From assembly GCA_023052935.1 (NCBI GenBank), contig CM041292.1, forward strand, positions 118,540,936-118,604,935: a DNA stretch of 64,000 nt. Reading direction: 5' to 3'. Positions 1-9,905 of this stretch are shown here, piece by piece (position 1 is the stretch's first letter; each line of letters opens with the position of its first letter). The notes under the pieces are model-generated. The model saw nothing but the letters and a program-made list of their open reading frames with translations, did not search any database and was not told the DNA's origin. A program made the translations under genes and the position numbers. This DNA comes from Piezodorus guildinii. Its lineage: Eukaryota > Arthropoda > Insecta > Hemiptera > Pentatomidae.

Positions 1-291
1 TCTTCTAAATTAAAGGTTCTTTAGAGGAAGGAAATTTTAAAAAACGGCATTTAAGCCCTGTCAGACTATTTTAATCAGAATGAAACCAACATGATATTAA
101 AACCCGTTACATTTTACATCGATATAGCGTGTTTAATGAAAATGGTTAGAGCCGTTCGTGAAAAAATCGTAAAAAGGTGCGAAGTGCATAGTATAAAGTA
201 TGAAATTTAAATATGAAACTTAATAAATGAAGTCTTAAATATAAAATTTCAGTTTCATAGGACATTCCGTTCAAGCGCTCGAGTTAAAAAA
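1..291. other. left edge, no gene seen
   Basis: AT-rich sequence without a convincing reading frame. The part around 140-300 (an 'aaaatcg...aaaaggtgcg' stretch, then 'ggacacacacatac') may be the leading part of the interspersed repeat that follows, but I cannot set its boundary. Confidence 0.4.
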
Positions 292-445
292 AACGGACAC
301 ACACATACATAGACCAATTTTTGGGACTTGGTTATTTGGACAATGGGGACCCTAAAATCTGTATTTCCGTTGAAAACTGAAATTCGAAAATTTTCACGAT
401 CGCTTACTACATATTTCATAAATAGGTAAGTAAAAGTAAAAAATC
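292..445 (+). repeat. interspersed repeat R1, copy 1
   Basis: It begins with a short (AC)n stretch, then 'gggacttggttatttgg', 'ggggaccctaaaa', 'gtatttccgttgaaaac', 'gaaaattttcacgatcgc', and ends 'ataggtaagtaaaagtaaaaa'. The same ordered blocks recur near 27.0, 27.4, 27.8 and 56.0 kb in this window, so it is a dispersed repeat. It has no coding capacity and no visible terminal repeats. Class unknown; it may be the tail of a non-coding retroelement. Confidence 0.6.
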
Positions 446-1844
446 AAATTTTTAGTGAAATTAAATAGAAAATTAATTACTATAAATTAACCTTTACATT
501 ATGAGTATTTGATTTTTGACCAAGAATATTCTATCCTAAGCGAGAAGTATTCCTTAATACAATGATTGAGTAAACAGGTCGGGCTAAAAACTATAGTTAG
601 GCGAGGCGAAAAACACTTTTCAATTAGCTTTGCCAACTGACCAGAGGCAGTGTGCCCGGGCCAAAGGAGGAAATTGAAGTTAGTGGAGTTAGGGTATTTG
701 TAGGAGGCGGTAGGAAGTTAGGTGAGGGACCAGCCAGAATAATGCTAACCGAGTTAAAGCCTAACCTGTTGCCACTCCTCTAACAGACTTAGCGGTAATG
801 AACCATCGGATCACTTCTTGCTCTTAGAGGGTCAGGACCCAAGTTTTTGCTCTCACCCTCTCTTCAGAGCTCTGTAAGGTAGTTTCCTGTAAAACCTCTA
901 TAACACAGGAGGAAGGAATTTTCTACCAAAGCGCTCCTTCTAGTTTTTAAAACAAGGAGTGGTTCATCAAGACTATTTTTAATAAAAATTTAGTTGAGGC
1001 ACTACTTTATTAACTTAATTATTATAAATAACATTCCGTGTTCTGAGCTCTTCTATTAATAAGCCTATTCAAAACAATATAGATTAGCTTGAATTTCCTC
1101 TTTTAAATTTGTATTTTGTATAATATAATTACTTAGTTATTTTTGGTTTCTTATTTTCAGTAATGATTCTTTAGAAAAAAAAAATAATAAAAATGTTCCT
1201 TCACAAAATTTAAGGGCTTACGTTTCAAGATAAGTAGAATCCGAGTAAAAACCTTCTTTCTGTCTACTATGTACAATACCTTCTCGTTAAGGTTATAGAA
1301 TTAAATTCCCTAGAAAAAAATCTTTGAAATCCGTTAAGAAATTGCTGAAATAATGAGTTTTAGAATAAGCAGTGGTGATTGGACATTTTCTTAGAATATA
1401 CGTAAACAGTATTGTAGGTTCATCTTTGATAAACTATTGGATTTATTTGTTACTCTAAACATAAATTTATTGCCTGTACAAGTATAAAAATTGTTATACC
1501 ACGAGAAACTTATTTGTAAGTAATAAACCGTTATGTAATAATTCAAAGCGTTTTTATTAAACCTGACAATATCATTTTGCATCTACTATATAAGCAAACT
1601 TAATTAATACATAATAATTCTAGGACCTTTTATTATGTTCAAGTTTGATATAATTATAAGGAAATACTTTCTCAGCTACTAACAGTTTTCGTTTCCAAAT
1701 GAATGATTATTGTCACATTTGATTATAGTTATGAAAGTACCCTCCTAAAAATAGAGAACATGTCAGTAATATTAGAAAAAATGAACATTTGAGACCAGCT
1801 ATAACTGTAAAATAAAAATATATAATTTTACTTTATTTGTCTTG
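446..1844. other. spacer, no gene seen
   Basis: AT-rich spacer. The part at about 600-900 is less AT-rich and has no open frame of note. Short open frames elsewhere have random composition. Confidence 0.5.
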
Positions 1845-1851
1845 ATATTGA

Positions 1852-4296
1852 GGGTGTATAGTCGACTGTAGAAACTATTATAGGTGGAATAGTCAGGAAT
1901 CAGTCATTTTATCAGTCAACAAAGAGGAGTCGCTCATATTCCTTCTAAAATGCCGCTCTCATTCTTTATTCCCCTCCTTCATTTCCAACAATTTTAACAA
2001 CTTTAATGTTAACAAAAAATTTCTCTCAAAACTTGAAAGCATCCAATTCCGTCTTAAAAAATCACTCCTTAACCTACATATCAAAGAAACGATTTTCCTC
2101 ATTCAAGCAGTAAAAAAGAAAATTAATTATTTATTTAACTCCTTTTATTCCATTCTCTCTACTGACGATATTTCCTCACTAAACTCTTGCATTAATAATA
2201 TCTATATATCTCATAAATCAAAGAAAAAAAGTATATTAGCAAATAAATTTAAACAAATTAAAGAAAACTTTAACGCGAATAAGATATATCCTTCCGGGGA
2301 TCCTGATTGGGTTCACAACATCTCCTCCGTTAAACTCCCTCAACATGTCAATAATATTCTCAGCTTAGGTCCAAATTTCAATATCCCTTTTACCAATTCA
2401 AAAAAACTAATACCATCTCTTATAACCGACCTTGAATTCATCCATCAGGACACTCTTTTGATTCCTGACGATGAAAAACGAATGATTTCCCGTACCCGAA
2501 CCTCTAATATTATTACCAATTACTTACAAAACCCTCCGTCTAACCCTTCTCCATTTTCACCTCAATTTACTAAGGACCTATCCTCTACCCGATCCTTTCT
2601 CAAAACCAATAACCATATAATAGTCACCCGTGCAGATAAAGGAAACAAAACCGTTATCATGGACCGGGCAGAATACGATGAAAAACTAAATTTCCTTCTT
2701 TCTGACAAAACCACATACCTTCCTACCAAACGCGATCCTACATCCTCTCTCACCACTAAATTTAACCAGCATTTAAAATATCTCCACGAATCCAAACAGA
2801 TCACTCTCTCTACCTACAAAAACCTCATCTCCTATAATTCAGTTGCTCCCCGATGTTACGGCTTACCTAAAATCCATAAACCAGGAAACCCATTACGTCC
2901 CATAATTTCAAATATCAACTCACCATCCTCAAAACTCAGTTCATTCCTTCTTTCTCCCTTACAAAAACTCAGCCAAAATAACCTATATGACATCCAAAAT
3001 TCACAGCAACTCCTTGAAGAACTGAAATCCCTAACTATTCCTCAAAATTTCATTTTAGCCTCCCTAGATGCAGTAAACCTTTTTACCAACATCCCTACTG
3101 ACCGTGCTCTTAAAATAATCGATGAAAATTTGCTTACCTTAGAACCACATACCTCCCTCAACCAATCCTCATACCTTGAATCCCTCTCTCTGTGCTGTAA
3201 CTCTGGCTACCTATGTTTCCAAGAGAAATTTTATAAACAAATTTCGGGTTTAGCCATGGGAAACTGTCTTGCTCCTGATCTCTCCAACATCGTCCTCAAT
3301 CACCTTCTTGACACCGTTATACCTAACTTTTCCGCAGATATTTTTTTCATTAAAAAATATGTTGATGACCTTTTCCTGATCCTCAACCCCAAAGCCATCC
3401 CTAATATCTTGACTTCTTTCAACTCATACCATCCTCGACTCCAATTTACCATTGAAACAGAAAACAATAACTCACTTCCGTTCCTCGACCTCCTTATCAT
3501 AAGAAATTCCGATAATTCACTATCCACTAACTGGTACACCAAACCTACTTATTCTGGCCGTCTCCTTAACTATTTTTCCTTACACCCACATCACCAGAAA
3601 ATCAGTGTAGCCAAAAACCTCATACACCGTTCCTTAACACTTTCCGATACAAAATTTCACCAAGATAATTTAACCCGACTAACAAAAATCCTAAAATCTA
3701 ATAATTTTCCTGACCAATTAATCAAGAACCTCATTAAAACTTCTTCAAACCCTCACTCCATCCCCGAACACTCTCCACAAACCGCCATAGTTCCCCAGTA
3801 CAGATCCATTCCATACATCCCATCTCTATCTCAAAAAATTAAAAAAGTCTTATCCTCTAGCTTTCCCCATCTCCGCTTAGTTTTAAAACATAGTAACAAA
3901 TTAAAGAATCTATATTCAAAACTAAAAGATCCCATCCCTTTCCTACAAAAATCAAATTTAGTTTATCGTATTCCCTGCTCTTCCCCAAATTGTAATTCAT
4001 GTTACATAGGCGAGACCAAAAACTATCTCAAAAAAAGAATTTATCAGCACAAATACACAATATCTACCCGTAACCCATTTTCCTCAAAATTATCCGAACA
4101 CGCTATATCCCTTGACCATCATTTTGATTTTGATAATCCTGAAATCCTAGCCACCGTACCTAACTACAAAAAGCGACTCCTCTCGGAAGCTATATATATC
4201 CATATGGAAAAAGATCGAGTTCCCGTAAATCATAAAACTGACAAAGAGATAATTTCTCCCTCGTATGCTAACATCTTCCGTCTCCTTAAATTATAA
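1852..4296 (+). CDS. PLE polyprotein: reverse transcriptase + GIY-YIG endonuclease
   Basis: The frame is open for 814 codons after a TGA at 1849-1851, a length usual for PLE proteins. Domains in this numbering: an N-terminal region with the family-typical 'WVHNISS' near residue 153 followed by an 'ILSLGPNF' block; RT motif A 'LDAVNLFTNI' (Asp near 406); motif B 'AMGNCLAPD' near 468; motif C 'YVDD' at 503-506; a 'SLPFLDLLI' block; then a GIY-YIG nuclease with 'VYRIPC' at 704-709, Cys 709/714/717, 'CYIGET' at 717-722, Arg729, His733, the likely catalytic Glu779 in 'LLSEAIYI', and Asn793. The RT copies RNA at a nick cut by the nuclease. No internal stop or frameshift is seen. Oddity: the first in-frame ATG is at 2482, inside the conserved region, and the open frame runs back through the 5' inverted repeat. 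Initiation therefore needs a non-AUG codon, a spliced leader or upstream sequence. A start at TTG 2458 would cut off the conserved N-terminal motif. Confidence 0.85.
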   Translation, partial: GCIVDCRNYYRWNSQESVILSVNKEESLIFLLKCRSHSLFPSFISNNFNNFNVNKKFLSKLESIQFRLKKSLLNLHIKETIFLIQAVKKKINYLFNSFYSILSTDDISSLNSCINNIYISHKSKKKSILANKFKQIKENFNANKIYPSGDPDWVHNISSVKLPQHVNNILSLGPNFNIPFTNSKKLIPSLITDLEFIHQDTLLIPDDEKRMISRTRTSNIITNYLQNPPSNPSPFSPQFTKDLSSTRSFLKTNNHIIVTRADKGNKTVIMDRAEYDEKLNFLLSDKTTYLPTKRDPTSSLTTKFNQHLKYLHESKQITLSTYKNLISYNSVAPRCYGLPKIHKPGNPLRPIISNINSPSSKLSSFLLSPLQKLSQNNLYDIQNSQQLLEELKSLTIPQNFILASLDAVNLFTNIPTDRALKIIDENLLTLEPHTSLNQSSYLESLSLCCNSGYLCFQEKFYKQISGLAMGNCLAPDLSNIVLNHLLDTVIPNFSADIFFIKKYVDDLFLILNPKAIPNILTSFNSYHPRLQFTIETENNNSLPFLDLLIIRNSDNSLSTNWYTKPTYSGRLLNYFSLHPHHQKISVAKNLIHRSLTLSDTKFHQDNLTRLTKILKSNNFPDQLIKNLIKTSSNPHSIPEHSPQTAIVPQYRSIPYIPSLSQKIKKVLSSSFPHLRLVLKHSNKLKNLYSKLKDPIPFLQKSNLVYRIPCSSPNCNSCYIGETKNYLKKRIYQHKYTISTRNPFSSKLSEHAISLDHHFDFDNPEILATVPNYKKRLLSEAIYIHMEKDRVPVNHKTDKEIISPSYANIFRLLKL
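1876..1910. repeat. PLE inverted repeat, left copy
   Basis: 35 bp, perfectly inverted relative to 4979-5013. It lies inside the open reading frame of the element. Confidence 0.9.
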
Positions 4297-4920
4297 CTCT
4301 ATCACTTTATTGTACAAATTGCTTGTGTAATGTATATTTTATTTATTTACTGTATATTTATCTTTTTGTTTACAACACCTCTGGTTCTTGTTTTTGTTAT
4401 TTATTTATTTTATTTTGTTTTTTATTATATACCTCATGATCTTCTAAATACCTCAGATTCTAGTGTTTATAATTTTCTGTTAAAAATGTTCAACCTTATT
4501 GTACATACGGATATATTATTTTGTTTTTTCCATTATATAATTTTGTAAAACTTTTTAAAAACAAAGATAAGCTGTAGTATTTACACTTAGAGGGGAAAAC
4601 CTTCAGGGTTTTTACACGAACCCCTCCCCATACTACCTATGTTTATGGTTTTCCTCAGTTTATGCTTGGACATGGCTCAGTAATGGTACGTTTATATATA
4701 TATGTTTTTTTTTACTTTTATATTAAAGTCTAAAGTTCTGTAAAATTTGTTATGCTTATCATCATCAGATTATGTATCATATTATCATTATTTGTATCTA
4801 TAATATTTAAGTATGTTGGTATATTTTCTGTTTTATTTCAAATGTTATCATTGTCACTACATTCAGAAGAAAATTTTCATTATCATATTAATATGTATCT
4901 CTTTTGTTCTGATGTTTGTA
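4297..4920 (+). other. PLE 3' untranslated region
   Basis: T-rich, no conserved coding. A short open frame at 4330-4548 is low-complexity and encodes only a hydrophobic run from T-rich DNA; I do not count it as a gene. Confidence 0.55.
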
Positions 4921-4960
4921 GCCCTGATGATGGCTCACAAGCTTGAGCCGAAACGTTGGC
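4921..4960 (+). ncRNA. hammerhead ribozyme-like motif of the PLE
   Basis: Read 5' to 3': GCC (helix I), CUGAUGA core at 4924-4930, helix II GGCUC (4932-4936) with GAGCC (4945-4949), GAAAC at 4950-4954, then GUU at 4955-4957 and GGC (4958-4960), which pairs with the leading GCC. Helix III would be only AC/GU, the ultra-short type reported for PLE hammerheads, which may act as dimers. Predicted cleavage is after 4957. One imperfection is an extra unpaired U at 4931 beside helix II. Seen in sequence; activity is inferred. Confidence 0.7.
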
Positions 4961-4978
4961 AAAATTAAAAACTTTTCA

Positions 4979-5013
4979 AAAATGACTGATTCCTGACTAT
5001 TCCACCTATAATA
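4979..5013. repeat. PLE inverted repeat, right copy
   Basis: Exact reverse complement of 1876-1910. It follows the hammerhead-like motif by about 18 bp and marks the right end of recognisable PLE sequence. Confidence 0.9.
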
Positions 5014-6710
5014 CTTTATTGTCATTAATGTGTATCACAGTATGTGTGCCTCTTAGATGCAGAGACTGGCCAGATTATCATGCCAAGTTCAGCAATACAT
5101 ACATACATGTGTTCTCTATTGGCTCGCCCTGTTGAGTCTATTCCTAGACCGTACAATACCTTTCTCTTTGCTTTAATTTCATTAATAGTTTTTGCGACTC
5201 GTGAGTTTCTGAAAAAAAGGGTTTTTTAGATGGTAGTCATACATTTAGTTTGGTTTTCTTGTAAACTATTATTTCTGTCTCCTTTAAAGCAAAACAAAAT
5301 ATATAATTCTTAAAAAATAAAATAGTAGAGCCAACAAAAGTTGAAAATTTAAATTAAGTTATTATTTCATAGTATTTTGACATAATATTTTCAGTCTAAA
5401 TTACTCCGTTTCATTACTCACTGCTCCTTTTATGTATCCAATAAATAGATCTTAACATAGCATTCGTGATGGATGTCATTAAGAAACGCTAACTAAATTT
5501 CATGACTCACTGATTATCGAAACCTAGTGGTACAAATGTTACTGAGAGACAGACTACCCTAAAAAAAACCTATGAATATTAAAACGCCCCTGTAGCGGAA
5601 ATCTACTTCTTTAGCATAGGTCTTCCACACCAGAAGTGCCTCCACTGGGTAGTTTCTTTACCCACGAATTCACAAAAATCTTGAAGATGAGGTAAACTAA
5701 TGAATATCAAAGCTTCGAAATATCTCTATTGGTAATTTTATTAGGTTGTAAAATAATTTCGTAGCGTTTTTCGGTTTTTCAGTATTTCAATTTAATCTTC
5801 TCTGTGTTTATAAAATGATGTTTACATATTCTAAAAAAGGATTAGTTAAGGTGCTTTTATGCGTCAGTTACGACCAAGATTTCTTATATTTATGTGGAGG
5901 TTTTCTTGCTCAAAAAGGAAGAGAAATAAATTCAATTTCATTAAATAATATAATATAAAAAAATATTCATTTAATAATGTTTTTTGTTTTGTTTTTTACT
6001 AGAACTCCAGTATCCATATGGAACTCTATTCTTTATATCCGTAATTCTACTACCCTTCCGACTTTTAAATCTCCTATATTCCATTACCTCCTGTTTATCT
6101 AATTTCCAAACAATCCATACTGATGAAAATGTGTAAATATAAAACGTTAAAGAAGAGTTTCTTAATTTTTTTATTTTATAGTCTAAGTTATAAATGGAAT
6201 CGTGATAATTATTTATTTATTTATCATTTAATTATCACTTATATTTTTTTACATATATTTTTACAGCCATTAGATTTCGAAGATATATACTGGTTTATAT
6301 ATTTTTTCATTTTTGTCATTTCTCTTATTACTTATTATTCATTACTTCTTTTTTTTTTAATCTTACTCTAAGACAGTAATTCTCTCATTATCGCATGTAG
6401 TATTATTCTAAAGGGACTTGTCCCAGAATAAATAAATAAATTATTATTATTATGTACCAATGGGTAGTTTCTCTTCTTGTTTTTTTTTTTAATTTATCTT
6501 ATAGCTAATTTACTGTTTGTATTATCATATATAGTTGTAAATACCAGAAAGATGCCAACATGTAATAGATCAAAATGAGTCATATATATCTCATTGATTA
6601 AAAACATTTACAAAAATCTAAAGTATTTATTGAAATCTCCAGTGAAATCCGCTTGTTAATCTTTTTTTATTATTTATTTTTGTGAAGTGAGACTTGTTGA
6701 CTGTGTAAGT
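5014..6710. other. spacer, no gene seen
   Basis: AT-rich. The open frame at 6123-6371 is low-complexity (Phe/Ile/Tyr from T runs). An open stretch at 5044-5229 matches no family I know. No RNA gene seen. Confidence 0.5.
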
Positions 6711-6774
6711 GAGAGAAGTTAGTTCAGGGTGCAGTCGAAAGAACACACAATTAAGATATAACTAATTAACTGTT

Positions 6775-6813
6775 CCGGCGTTTCGATCTAAATTATAGGC
6801 CTTCTTCAGGGCT
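6775..6813 (-). ncRNA. hammerhead-like motif, left arm of foldback
   Basis: On the minus strand: GCC, CUGAAGA (6809-6803, a valid CUGANGA core), an imperfect helix II (GGCCUA against UAGAUC with one mismatch and one wobble), GAAAC, then GCC GG. The GU of helix III is changed to GC, so cleavage is doubtful. Confidence 0.5.
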
Positions 6814-7225
6814 ATAAAAACAAAAGATAACGACCAGATGTAGGAAGCAAAATAAAGATGAAAAGTAAAAGAAATATAAGATAATAAAAACAAGGTGAGA
6901 TGAGGGTAATGACAAAAAATAAAAACAAAATATAGTAGAAAGATAATAGAAGACAATATAAAATAGAAAGATAGTAGAAAATGAAATTAAAAAACAGGAG
7001 AGAGATATTAAATCAGATATGAGTGCGTACCGTTTGAAATTAAAATTGAAACAAATAATAAAAAAAATGAAAATAGGGAAGTATATAATGATAAACGAGT
7101 AGGGTTGTCCCTACACGTTTATCATTATATACTGTTTTTATTTTTTGTCTGTTGTCATTACCTTCATCTCACTTTGTTTTTATTATCTTGTATTCTACAT
7201 CTGGTTGTTATCTTTTGTTTTTATA

Positions 7226-7264
7226 GCCTTGAAGAATGACTATAATTTAGGTCGAAACGTCGGC
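7226..7264 (+). ncRNA. hammerhead-like motif, right arm of foldback
   Basis: GCC, UUGAAGA (the first core C is replaced by U), a partly paired helix II, GAAAC (7254-7258), GUC, GGC. Helix I GCC/GGC and the cleavage triplet GUC are kept, but the lost core C suggests an inactive copy. Confidence 0.5.
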
Positions 7265-7328
7265 ACTAGTTTATTAAGTTTATATCTTAATTGTGTGTTC
7301 TTTGCACCCTGAACTAACTTCTCTAATT

Positions 7329-8897
7329 TTTTTATCAATATTAAACATTCGTGAATTTTCATAAATAAATACAATATATATTCCAATTATGTTGTTCAGT
7401 TAATTAAAATAAAAATACTTTAAACGTTAACAAGTTTATTTGTTTAAAAATCCATTATTACTGACAAATAACAATATTTTACTGTTTCTTCTTTGAGATT
7501 TATTGAAAAATAATATATAGTCATTAATAATAATAAGTTATCATTTTTAATTATATATCAATACCCTAATTAATTAGAACCATAATCCATCATCTCTAAT
7601 TAAGAGCGATAAGACAGGACTGAAACCATCGGTGGCTGATGATCAAGCTATACCTGTTGCAGAAGCCAACAGGTCCTCCCTATATACCTTCTCTCACCGT
7701 CCCATCTCACGCAACGTTAATATTCAATCCCGGATATCCTTTTTAGAGAAATCTAGAATAGGTAAAATATTTTTCCTTCAAGTTGAAATGTTCTTAAAAT
7801 GAAAGTAGTGGTGTATGTTGGTTTATAATATAACGTTGGAAAGATTAAATATCGGAAAAAAAATCATGGGTCAACAATCGACCATACATCCTGAATAAAA
7901 ATACCTTCATCTGAAAGTCGTAGTGTATGATTGTTCATTGTTAATAATTATTTTGATACATTATTTAATCCTAACCAAATGTTTTCTTCCTAACTAGATT
8001 CACCGAGGAAATTCTTTTTACTTAAACTTGATCCTGACAGTTAAAAGAAGAACATTTTTTTTTCTGGATTTTAACAAATATAATTTTTTCTACAGGCCTG
8101 TTTTATGTAATTTTATCATGATCCATATCAGAAGTTTTAAACTTCTATCTCTATGAAGTACCTCTCATAATTTATTTTTATGTTAGGCGAAATTCCACGT
8201 TTTTATTGTTCCTGACTGTAGTAATGATACTGTAATTAAAGTGGAAACTTCCCATAAGTAGACTTATGGGTCAGTTAGCCTCCTACTCATGACTAGAGGA
8301 TACCGCGCAGTCCTAACAAGTTAACACACTGGTGTATTTTAGGCTCTCACCCTAACATCACGGGCAAATGAATACCAAGAAAAAAAAATATTATTGATAT
8401 TATCTATTTTTAAAGAAACATTTTTACTATCTTAAATCAGGGAAAAGTTTGCTGTTCAGCTTTATTCTGTTGATTTTCCATCCGCAAGAAAAGGGATTGA
8501 ACATTGTATTCAGAGGAAGCTGTGTCAACTTCACTTCAGAGTTCGAGTTGTGTAAATATTACTTGATAAAAATATTCCGGTTTTGGATTCAAATATTTGC
8601 GCATTTTGTAATTTGCATCCATTAAGAAATAAGGCGAAAAGAGCGGGTAAAAGGGTTGGGATCGAAAAGCTCTCGTATCAACCCCTAACCGACTTTTTCA
8701 CCACCACCCTTTCTCTTCCCTTCTCACTCTCTTTGTCTCTCTCTCTCTCCTCCTCCACCTTTACTCTCCTTCCTTCTCCCTTTAATACACCGTAGGGTTG
8801 AAAGGTCACGGTGCCTTTCAGACAGTATATAAACACTATTTCATGTTTATCTTAGCGAATTTGAGGGAAAATTAAATATATATGTGGTCAGATAGTA
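7329..8897. other. spacer with a CT-rich tract
   Basis: No gene seen. 8690-8785 is a polypyrimidine (CT)n-like tract that makes a 70-codon open frame of Leu/Ser, which I reject as coding. Around 8270-8370 there is slightly GC-richer DNA of unknown nature. Confidence 0.45.
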
Positions 8898-9299
8898 CTA
8901 TGTTTCGGTGGCATAAAGGGAAATAGAGTGATTATCTTCATATATACATTTATTTATAGAATAACACATATCATTACACATAAAAATACAGAGTGAGGCA
9001 TTAATATTTTCGAGAATACTGAGGTTCCGATTTTCCACATAACATAACATAAAGGTACCTATCTGCATAATTGTTTCCTGACTTGACCCCCCGACCTCCT
9101 CCTTTGGACTTCCGCTTCTCATCCTGTCTGCGCTAAGACTCCTGTCAGGTGGAGGGCTACCTCTGCTCTCTGGGGTGTAGGGGTACAGTTTTTTGCATAG
9201 TCCATCCAAGAACCCTTCCTGCTTGTAGCCCGGAAACTGCTCTATTTTATACGATTCAAAAATATCCCTTTGCCTCCCAGTATTCGCGATACATAGCAA
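8898..9299 (-). pseudogene. possible fragment of a retroelement C-terminus
   Basis: An open frame of 133 codons with no ATG at its beginning. Its first part ('ANTGRQRDIFESYKIEQF') recalls the segment after the nuclease in some PLE proteins ('KGRRL..LEE.EI'), but the likeness is weak and from memory. The rest ('ESRGSPPPDRSLSADR' onward) has no known motif. The region is more GC-rich than its flanks. It could also be a chance frame. Confidence 0.25.
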
Positions 9300-9534
9300 T
9301 AGGTCATGGGTTTCTTAGTCGTGGCGGATTCCGCTGATGGTGAAAAATATAAGCGATAAAGTGGCAAAAATTCTGCCTCTCTTTATAAAAAAAATATTAA
9401 ACATTCTTGTTTTAATTGGTATCGGAAGGCCCATTATATGAAAATCATTTAAATTAAAAAACAGTTAGCATATAACCTTTTCTTTTTACATGAATCGGCC
9501 GAAAAATGCGACGTATCGTTACTAATTCTTCTTC

Positions 9535-9905
9535 TGCACACCTTCCACATTCCTTCAACTTCAATACTCTCTCATCCTCCTGCGATTATTCCTCCTGCCT
9601 CACAACAACCATAACCTCATTTAGTTTGTCCCTAAAAAACTCTCTATCCAAGTAGTCATTATCCGTTATTTTTATTGATTTTTATCGGGTACAGTTCTTC
9701 TTATATATTTTTTACATATACTTCTTTAGCTGCAGACTATGTTGGAAATTGTCTCGTTCAGTCTCCCAATTATCATTCTGACTATGTGCCCGAAAAAAAT
9801 CAGTCGCCTGGTCCTTATGACTGTTTCCAGATCTTCCAAATTCCTGTACATTTCTTCATTGGATTTTCGCCTTTAGTAGTCCGTGAATCATCCTTAGCAT
9901 TTTAC
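9535..9905 (-). pseudogene. RTE-like LINE C-terminal remnant
   Basis: Minus-strand translation gives 'RRLIFFGHIVRMIIGRLNE' and, further on, 'DREFFRDKLNEVMVVV'. The first matches the 'RR...GHV.RM...RL' block at the C-terminus of RTE/craniofacial-protein-like LINE polymerases. Stops separate the pieces, so the copy is dead. Only the post-RT part is present. Confidence 0.45.

Larger units (their letters stand above)
1845..5013 (+). mobile_element. Penelope-like retroelement (PLE), nearly complete
   Basis: About 3.2 kb with one long reading frame (RT plus GIY-YIG endonuclease), a 35-bp inverted repeat close to both ends and a hammerhead-like motif upstream of the right repeat. PLEs are retroelements that prime on nicked DNA. 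Inverted or direct pseudo-LTRs and hammerhead motifs are known for the class. The left boundary is uncertain: similarity to a second copy of this end at 45.28-45.34 kb ('gtgtat.gtcgactgt.gaaa') starts near 1845. The frame is open from 1852 to the stop at 4294-4296, so this copy is young or was recently selected. Confidence 0.85.
6711..7328. repeat. foldback made of two inverted PLE-like ends
   Basis: Sequence from about 6711 ('agagaagttagttcagggtg') reads as the reverse complement of the sequence ending near 7328. The arms meet at the centre near 7106 ('tgataaacg' against 'cgtttatca'), where a GTAGGG/CCCTAC hairpin sits in the spacer. The left arm is longer: about 150 bp at 6931-7080 has no partner on the right. 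Each arm contains a hammerhead-like core. No coding sequence. It is best read as two PLE termini joined head to head, or a foldback derivative of a PLE. Confidence 0.75.

Noticed and set aside
2562..3542. Minus-strand frames within the PLE
   Set aside because: Shadows of the intact plus-strand PLE frame.
6123..6371. 82-codon open frame
   Set aside because: Low-complexity Phe/Ile/Tyr/Leu encoded by T-rich DNA; no motif.
8583..8795. 70-codon open frame
   Set aside because: Leu/Ser run from a polypyrimidine tract.
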